Assembly: GCA_008729055.1 (NCBI GenBank)
Contig: SDUX01000004.1
Span: 248,001 to 312,000, forward strand
Direction: 5' to 3'
From: Pyropia haitanensis
Taxonomy: Eukaryota; Rhodophyta; Bangiophyceae; Bangiales; Bangiaceae
DNA length: 64,000 nt
Shown: positions 56,951-64,000 of the stretch, one piece after another
Numbering within the stretch: position 1 is the first letter of the stretch
Layout of the letters: each line of letters starts with the position of its first letter
Made by a program: the position numbers and the translations under genes
Notes under the pieces: model-generated
Database searches by the model: none
Told to the model about the DNA's origin: nothing
The model's input: only the letters and a program-made list of their open reading frames with translations

Positions 56951-58812
56951 CCGCCGCGGCGGCCGGCGCCGCTGGTGTGGCCGTTGGGATCCGAGCTTGG
57001 GGACGCGTTGCCTGAACATTTCTACTAGTTTTTTCGAAATATTTTCCCCGGTTGGGGACGGGACCAGGAGCGACTGTTTGGCCCTGTCGTCGGCCATTGG
57101 TGGACTGGGTCGACGTTCCCGTCTTTTCGCCACCCTCTTCCAACGCGCGCGGCTCTCACGCCCCTCCCCGACGGCACCGTTGTAGCTTCTCCTTCCTTCC
57201 CAGACGCCCGCATCCTTCTTCTCAGACATTGATGGCGGCAGCGAACGGCGCTCGCCGAGGGGCAGGCGGTGCTGGGTACGCCCACCCCATCAGTACAACG
57301 GATAGTAGCCACTCCGTTCGTGCTTGGATGAACGGACGAGTGGGGCAGAGGCAGCTGCCGCACTTCGGGGTGGATTGCCACCGCGGTAGCTGGGGAGAGG
57401 GGGGGAGAGGAAGACAGAGGGTGCAGCCTCAAGATGCGTGTCACTGGCGAGAGAGGCGATCCCTGCGACGGCCGTGTGAGGAGGATGCTGTGGCGGCGCT
57501 GGGGGGAGGAGGCAGTCCGCACGCCATCACAGAAAACTGGCGATTTTGTGGAAACGACCCGAACAGCTCACGCCAAAGCAAGGACTCCTGGTCATATGTA
57601 ATCAGTATTTCAAGCCACTAGGAGTCACCTCCTAACCACCAAAGAGACACAGATGACCGTTGCGTCGAACGCAACCGGGTACTGACCTACAACGGAAGAC
57701 CGCCCAAGGGCCCCTCCAGCGTGGGTGGGATGATGGCCAACAGACACTGATGGCCCGCCTCGCCGTGGATGTGCGTCTCCTCCTCTGCCCTCACGTGGTG
57801 TCACGTGGCCCCCATTTTCCGTCCAAACATCTGTCCAGGCCGCACCAAGGACACCGCCACGACATTTCCTGTGCAGGTCCCGGCTCCTCCTCACTCTACG
57901 CACGCGCCTGTGGTGTGCCGCACATTCCACACAAGCCGCCGTACACTCATGCGTACACTCGGCACGTGTCGACGTACTCTCACCATGGGCGGCGCGGGCG
58001 GACCCGTCAGTGGGGGTGGCTGCGGTGGCGGGAGTGGCCACCGCAGCGTGTGTGTGCCCTTCAAAGAGACAGCCTGCAATTTCTGCCCCTCCATGTTCCT
58101 GTCTTCCACGGGACCAAGGGGCCCTCCGCCTGGTCTCCATCTTCCACCTCCGCTGGCCTGTCATCCAAAGTCGAGTCGGCCGAGAGACACTCGCGCCGGC
58201 TGTAGTTGGCTTCCTCGTACTGTGTTCCTCGTCAGTATCGTTTCGCTCCCCATCCCCTCGCGCCCACGGTGGCGCATGCCGGCATGCAAAACGTCACTTG
58301 ATGCACAAGAGAGGCCCACTACTTCAAGTGCTCAAAGCAGGGGCGGCACTTGACGAGATCGGCACGGCGACGGATGCAACCCCGTTCGTGCACTCCACAA
58401 CCGACACCCCGACAAAGCAGGGCCGGTCCCGTTGCGAGGAGCGATGCTAGTTGTCGCGAGGGCCACAAAAAAGCCAACCAAAAAACCGTTCCAGCGAGCA
58501 CGCTTCCATGAACGACTTGCATGTGTATGAAGCATGACGACGTGTAGCCAGATCGAGGACGTGTACGTCGTGTCGCCACAGTCCCGCCTCTTGGGACATG
58601 CGAACACAGCAGAGGGAGGACGACAGAAGCAAAAGAGTACAACGTTGAAAATGCACAGGATGAAAAGGTAAAAAGAAACAGAGGAAAAGAAAACCAATGA
58701 TGAAACAGACAAGCAAACATCGAAACCTAAATCATGGCAAACGCAACCCCATCCCGGCGTGCTTACAAAAAAAGGTCAAGACATCACTTAAAAGTGCAAG
58801 CGCAAACCCCCT
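56951..58812. other. convergent intergenic region, moderate GC
   Basis: Convergent between the transferase stop and the sulfite reductase stop. 57010-57060 and 58450-58810 are the least GC-rich parts. Several frames of 100-190 residues occur on both strands (for example minus 57625-58164) but overlap each other and have no domain. The right part probably holds a long sulfite reductase 3' UTR. Confidence 0.45.
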
Positions 58813-60969
58813 TCATGCCGCCGCGTACGCTGTCGCATACGCGTGGAGGGCCTCCTTGCCCCAGCGGGAAGTGAACTCACCAAACGATTCCCCATCCAGG
58901 CGGTCTCCCTTGTACGCCGCCAGCAGAGGGCGGAGCGTCGCCTCAAGATCCTTATCCTTGACCTTATCGTCATACGGGTAGGCGAGGCGGGTCTGGTCGG
59001 GGCAGCCGCCGACCCACAGCTGGTATGCCGACGGCCCAGACCCCACAAAGCCAAGCTCTGCCATGTAGGGCCGTGCGCACCCGTTGGGGCACCCCGTCAT
59101 CCGCATCACGATGGGGAGGCCCGCCAGGTCTGCCTCGGCCAACACCGAGTTGACTCTGTCAATGACCGACGGCATGTGGCGCTCGGCCTCAGTGACGGCT
59201 AGGCCGCACAGTGGGAGGGCGGGGCACGCCATCGCCAGCCGGTGGTTGGTGTCCACATCGTCGGGGTGGGTGATGCCGTGGTCCTTCAGTAGCGCATCCA
59301 GCTCCGCCTTGCGATCGGTGGGCACGTCCCGGATGATGACGTTTTGGTTGGAGGTCACGACAAAATCGTACCCAAAGTCATCGACGATTTTCCGCAACGC
59401 CGTCTTGAGCCGGAAGCTGCCGTCGTCCTTGATGCGCCCATTCTCAACAAACACGCCCAGGAACGCCTTGCCATCGCCCTGATCGTACCAGCCCAGCCAG
59501 TCCTTAAACTCCCACGCGGGGAGCTCCCGGAAGGGCTCAAATGACTTGCCATAGTAGCCCTCGACCAGCGTGCGGAAGGCGTCAATGCCCATCTTGTGCA
59601 CCAGGTACTTCATCCGCGCGTTTGCCCGCACCTCCCGGTTGCCATGGTCCCGCTGCGCCGCAACAATCGCCTTGCACGCCGTGTAGATGTCCGCAGCGGG
59701 CACAAAGCCGAGGTGGTCCCCAGTGCGCGCAAAGGTAGACTCCTTCTTATGGGTGCGGCCCATCCCGCCGCCGACAGTCAGGTTGTAGCCCTCCACAGCC
59801 GTCTCGTCGGCGTTCATCACCACCACCACCCCAATGTCCTGCGTGTAGATGTCAATCGAGTTGTCGCCCGCGACGGTGACGCCAATCTTAAACTTGCGCG
59901 GCAGATACTGGTCACCATAAATGGGCTCCTCGTGGCCGGGGAAGGTCAGGTGGGTGTCGTTGGCGTCCTCCCGCATCAGCTGGCCGACCGCCCCCATGTC
60001 AAGGTCCTTCTTCCAATACTCAAGCGTCGCCGCCTTCTCCCCGTCCAGCCAAATCTCCGAAAAGGCCCCCGTCTGCGGCGCAAACAACTCCGCTAGCATC
60101 CGCGACAGGTGGCGGGCCGCCTCGTACTTTGGCGCCACAATGGGCGCGGGCGTGCACATGACGTTGCGCGACAGGTCGCCGCACGCGCCAATCGTGGAGC
60201 CCCCCGCGTTGAGGATGCGCGAGAAGACAGACTTCAGGTTCTTCTTGAGGATGCCGTGCATCTGAAAGGTGTTGCGCGTCGTCGCGCGGAGGGTGCCGTT
60301 GCCCAGCTCCGTCGACAGGTCGTCCAGCTCCTGGTACATGGAGGCCGGGAACTCGCCGGCGGGCATCTTGAGGCGCAACATAAACTGGTACGCCTTCTCC
60401 GCGCCGCGCTTCCGCTGCTCGCGGTCGTCCTGCTGGTACGAACCGTGGAACTTCATGATTTGAATGGCTGCCTCAGAGATGTGGGTAGTGTCCGCGGCCA
60501 GCTCATCGGGAATCGGGTAGCGGAGCCCCTTGGACTCGGTCTTCAGACCCTCCACCTTGGACAGCTTCTTGGGCTTATCGGGCGAGAGGACTGCCTGAGC
60601 GACGCGGATGGCAAACGAGGGCGCCGCGCCAGCAGCAGGGACCGGGCGGCGGCACAAAACACAATCGGCGGCACACGGAACCGAGAGAGCAGCCCAGAAG
60701 GGAAAGGCATGTCAGTGACGACCGCACAGTCATAAGACAGAGCAGGCACTCGCGCTCTCGGCCTGCCATCCCCCACCACGCTGACCGCACCTCCACCCAA
60801 CTGAGACTGCCGACCGTGGCCCGCAAACAGAACGTCAACAAGTCCGCAGAGCAAACCCTACCTTGACAACCGGCGGGGCCACCGGGGGGGTGGTTGAGGT
60901 GGCCCGCGCCGACGGCACGCGCCCACCCAGGAGGGACGACCGCCAGGCGGACGGCGTGACAAACGCCAT
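58813..60969 (-). CDS. SIR: ferredoxin-sulfite reductase, plastid
   Basis: Reduces sulfite to sulfide with six electrons from ferredoxin, the second reduction of sulfur assimilation, in the plastid stroma. Exon 1 (60969-60862, 36 codons) starts MAFVTPSAWRSSLLGGRVPS and is a typical presequence. The intron 60861-60595 has a GTAGGG donor and CAG acceptor, phase 0. Exon 2 (60594-58813) gives LSKVEGLKTESKGLRYPIPD, TRNTFQMHGILKKNLKSVFS, GDLSRNVMCTPAPI, and the siroheme/4Fe-4S ligands as CPALPLC (C-x5-C) and CPNGC (C-x3-C). Total 629 residues, close to plant enzymes (about 640). Sequence around both Cys pairs fits sulfite rather than nitrite reductase. The frame is open upstream of exon 2 to a TTG at 60657, but the splice model supplies a proper ATG and leader. 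End TGA, with the protein closing in an Ala/Tyr-rich tail. Confidence 0.94.
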
Positions 60970-61790
60970 GGTGTCGAGCTGCTGCACGAGACCAAAAGTG
61001 ACGAGGGGGGGGGGAAGGGGAAAGGGGAGGGAAAGGGGAGGGGGCAGGTGGGGGAGGCACGCACCGGACCAAGCCGCTTCAACCGGCAGGCAGCGACAGC
61101 AGCAAGGACCTCAGCACAGCAGAAAGCACGGGCACACGGCGCGTTTCGTGTGAAGCACCGGCGACTCCCGCCAACATGCCCAGAGGCCGCCCAAGAAGTG
61201 CACCTCCGGACTCGGCTCCGGCCACCGCGTGTGCGCAGCGCAAGAGAGGTGGGGCGGGGGCCGACAACGCCGCCGTGGTCGACCCCGCCCATTACAGCAC
61301 GCGCCGTCGGAGATACACGCGCGTTGCGGTCCGTGTGGGCCCCGCAGTCAGCCACTCAGCAGCCAATCATGCCGTGTCCCCAATTCAGTCGTGACATCGG
61401 GCTCGTCAAAGGCTCCATACACAACTTGGGTGCCCCTTCCATCCGACCGTCGACGATTTCGGATGAGCACATTGGCAAAAATATCCAGGTCCACCAATCA
61501 ACAGCCGCCCCACCGACTTCGGGGCGGTCCAAGGCCATCATGGCAAGAACAGTGACAAGCACGACACGTCTGGGTGCACTGCGAAGCTCGGAAGGCATGT
61601 CTTGGCCCACGATGAGGCTCGGGAGGCATGTCCTGGCGCACGGTGAAGCTCGGAAGGCAGGCCTTGCTCTGCTGCTATGGAGCTGTTGACGCGACCAAGA
61701 GTGGTCTTGTTCGGTGCAACGAATGGCCTCACAGGGGGTGTCCCTCCCCGCATTCCCCCTACCTCCATGGTCTGCCCTTCCAACAGCAAC
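60970..61790. other. intergenic between sulfite reductase and TFIIE beta
   Basis: Left part is the presumed sulfite reductase promoter, with a G/A-rich tract at 61005-61050. 61380-61560 is of moderate GC. A 31-bp tandem repeat lies at 61584-61674. No gene seen. Confidence 0.5.
61584..61674. repeat. 31-bp tandem repeat, three copies
   Basis: Units start at 61584, 61615 and 61646, each close to AAGCTCGGAAGGCATGTCTT followed by GGC. The third is the most diverged. Confidence 0.75.
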
Positions 61791-62824
61791 TCACGAAAAC
61801 GCGCCCTTCCCTCCGGCTATGTCTGCGTTTAGGTCAATAGCACTCCCCTCCAGGTGGACGTTGGTCAGCTTGAGTCGCTTGGCCCCCCCCGCTCGGCCCT
61901 TGCGTGTAGGTCGGCGGCGCACAAACGCGGCGACGACCCGCGGCGCGCCCGCGGCGGTGTTGGCCTTGAGCCCCCGCTCGACGAGATACCGATGGATGTC
62001 CACCGCGTCGGGCAGCCGGATGGCCGCCCACCGCTCCCGCACGTCAGGGGAGATGGTCGGGTAGGGCACCCCGCTGATGGGGTAGAGGACGACGCGGCGG
62101 GTGGCCGAGTTTTTGATGGCAATCACCGTAGGGGGTTCCGTGTGGATGAGCGTCTGCAGTGGGCCAGAGAAAGACAACAAAAGAGAGAATAGAGTACGGG
62201 AGAGGTAGTACGGGGCAGGTACAGAAGCGCGCTAGGTTAGAGCAGGCCGCTGACGGCGAAATACAGAGGTGCGCGCAACGCAGATGGCCACGCAGCCACG
62301 TCCATTCCTCCACATGGACCACACGACTCCCGCTACCAGCCTGCGTACCCCTCGGAAAGTCCACCCTCCGCCTTGTTTCCTGCACAACGCTCCAAGAAGG
62401 CCCCGCCCTCCACGCAGACGCAGCCCCACAACATCTCCCTCTCCCCCCCCCCCCCCTCACCCTCCACACCCCGCAAACGTACCTCAATGTCATCCTTAAT
62501 CCCCGCGTACGCGTCCCAAAGCTCCTCCGACACAATCCCATTGGGGCAGCGGCGGAGGAGGCTGGCCAGCTCCGCAGCGCTCCGCAGGTAGTGCTTGGAC
62601 CGCCAGCGCCACTCGCCGCTCACCTCGCGGAGACACTTGGGGTTGGCCTCCAGCTCCGCCGCCAGCTCTGGCCGCCGGTCCACGTCCACCCCGAGCGCCG
62701 ACGCGAGCTCCGACGACGGCACCGGCCGGAGGACGGAGCGCAGGTACTCGAGCACCGCGTGCATGATGGCGCCCAGGGGGGCGTCGTCGGGCACGCGGTC
62801 GGGGGGGGTGCTAGGGGTCGCCAT
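61791..62824 (-). CDS. GTF2E2: transcription initiation factor TFIIE subunit beta
   Basis: Small TFIIE subunit, which works with TFIIE alpha to recruit and regulate TFIIH at RNA polymerase II promoters. Exon 1 (62824-62483, 114 codons) starts MATPSTPPDRVPDDAPLGAI and holds a winged helix (IMHAVLEYLRSVLRPVPSSE, LAAELEANPKCLREVSGEW) and the start of the second (SAAELASLLRRCPNGIVSEE, LWDAYAGIKDDIE). The intron 62482-62154 has a GTACGT donor and CAG acceptor, phase 0. Exon 2 (62153-61791) continues TLIHTEPPTVIAIKN, VVLYPISGVPYPTISPDVRE, RWAAIRLPDAVDIHRYLVER and a basic RRRPTRKGRAGGAKRLKLTN before LEGSAIDL. 234 residues, shorter than the human subunit (about 290) mainly at the N-terminus. The basic tail matches the family's DNA-binding C-terminus. 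Confidence 0.88.
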
Positions 62825-63217
62825 GGTAGCTGAGGAGAGAGAGGGCCAGGGGAGAGGGGGGGCCGCGCAAAGTCGGCCGGAAGAGTAGGCGAGTGGGGAG
62901 GAAGAGCAGCAGCGAGAGGGGGAACGCACGACACCAGAGTGACAGCAGCCGTAGAGCGCGTGATAAACGGCGGTGTTGTCGCAGGAAGTGGAGACAAACG
63001 ACTAAAGCAACAAACCGCAAGTGATGCCCTTGGCTGTGTCACATGCAACGGTCGTCCGGAGGCCAGGCGTCGTACGGGATGGTGACCAAACTGCGGACGA
63101 CACGCACTGCACTGGTGATGTGGTGGCAGCGCGTGGTTGTCTTCCGGACCGTGCGCGCTCCACGTGCGGAGGGGCTCTCGCGTGTCGTGACTGCAAGCCC
63201 CTGGATTAAGGATGGCA
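62825..63217. other. intergenic, TFIIE beta promoter side
   Basis: Moderate GC, no homopolymers of note beyond a short G run. No gene seen. Confidence 0.5.
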
Positions 63218-63760
63218 CTTAACGATCGTTAAGAATAACCTTACCGAGTTAACGATCGTTTAACGACTTTAACGATGTCGTTTAACGACTTTAACGACCC
63301 ACCTTACCGACGTATTTGTTAACTACTTACATTGTACTGGTACTGTTGGTGGGCTGCCTCGCAGGCGCGGCAGAAGGCAACCCAATAGTTGGTCGCCTTT
63401 CCATCGCCGTCCAGCACGTGGTCGCTAGTTTTGCGAAAGGCAGCCCACAGGTCCATCTAGCTGCTCAGAGGCGCCCGGAAGCGACGACAAGGAAGAGTAG
63501 TGGTGCAGCCTGCGCCGGTGGCCTCGTTGGTCGCAGGAGCGCGCGGAGGGCAGCCGCGAAGTCAGCAATCCGGACCCTCAAGTCTTGGACTGAGCGCGCA
63601 TGTGGCACGGTCCTCCAGAATTGCACTGCCCGACATGTAAATACACAGGCGCCGGGAATTAACTACTTTTAACGAGTTTTCGTCCCTGGACCTTAACGAT
63701 TTAACGATCGTTATAACGATCGTTTAATGACTTTCGTTTAACGACTTTTCTTAACGACTG
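63218..63760. repeat. two clusters of TTAACGA repeats flanking a 350-bp core
   Basis: Left cluster 63218-63300 and right cluster 63667-63757 are each built of TTAACGA and its complement, including the palindrome TAACGATCGTTA. CCTTACCGA-type words and TTAACTACTT occur at both sides (63319 and 63660). The core (63310-63655) is ordinary GC with a plus frame at 63316-63672 of no known family. These are the only long AT-rich heptamer arrays in the window. It looks like a small mobile element with complex subterminal repeats. Confidence 0.6.
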
Positions 63761-64000
63761 ACAACCTTACCTGGATGTGACGGATACGTTTCCAATTCGT
63801 AATTAAACCGTTCGACTGCTGTTGTTCGCACCCAAACTTCATGTCTCTGGTGTGGTCTGATCCGTATACATTGTGGCGCGCCCGTCGTCCCTCTCCCCCT
63901 CGGTGTCGTCCACGTCTGCCTCGAGCGACCTCACCACGACGCTGCCACTCGCCTGGCCTGCTGCTCGACGTCCCTCTCTCCTATATCCCCTGCAGCCGAA
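63761..64000. other. window end, no gene seen
   Basis: AT-moderate sequence continuing into ordinary GC. No coding frame of note. Confidence 0.4.

Noticed and set aside
58813..60657. Sulfite reductase starting at the TTG at 60657 without an intron
   Set aside because: Splice sites at 60861/60595 join in phase to an ATG-led presequence, and the text between 60595 and 60657 does not resemble the family.
1..64000. tRNA, rRNA or snRNA genes
   Set aside because: Looked for T-arm and anticodon-arm patterns and conserved rRNA words by eye; none found. A covariance-model search would be decisive.

Overview
This is nuclear DNA from a eukaryote with extremely GC-rich genes and long G/C homopolymers. 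Genes lie on both strands. At least five have short spliceosomal introns, most with a GTACGT donor and a CAG acceptor. There are no operons, and no Shine-Dalgarno or bacterial promoter signals. A plastid-type ferredoxin-sulfite reductase with an N-terminal presequence points to a photosynthetic lineage. B12-dependent methylmalonyl-CoA mutase, very high coding GC and few introns would fit a bangiophyte red alga (Porphyra/Pyropia-like). That placement is inference; a GC-rich green alga or haptophyte is not excluded.

Layout. 1-2635: methylmalonyl-CoA mutase (minus, cut by the window edge). 3780-4663 and 8031-9330: two transmembrane RING-H2 genes flanking a single-pass membrane protein (6510-7388). 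11190-11555: NTF2/SnoaL-like protein. 12843-14180: NatD (NAA40) histone N-acetyltransferase. 14358-15914: unknown protein. 17945-19397: multi-exon coiled-coil protein. 19979-21373: eIF2 gamma. 22889-24897: low-complexity unknown. 26739-28151 and 46790-48274: two two-exon trypsin-fold proteins that have both lost the catalytic His and Ser. 29099-30310: an element with terminal inverted repeats. 30990-32256: a poorly resolved possible gene. 33945-39656: a giant ankyrin-repeat protein with about 35 near-identical 99-bp units. 39657-46789: mostly gene-free, very GC-rich DNA with minisatellites. 48693-49849: leucine-rich-repeat-like protein. 51576-52440: an AT-rich island with inverted repeats. 53353-54796: a third RING-H2 membrane protein. 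55982-56950: Sfp-type phosphopantetheinyl transferase. 58813-60969: sulfite reductase. 61791-62824: TFIIE beta. 63218-63760: two clusters of a TTAACGA repeat.

The genes do not form one pathway. They are a housekeeping mix: propionate/B12 metabolism, sulfur assimilation, ACP activation, translation initiation, transcription initiation, histone acetylation and ubiquitination, interspersed with expanded or lineage-specific families.

A recurring technical feature is that many genes change frame exactly at, or next to, a run of G or C. In nearly every case adding one base to the run would restore the frame. I read these as single genes with probable homopolymer undercalls and give the outer limits of each gene. 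The protein sequence across each run is therefore uncertain.
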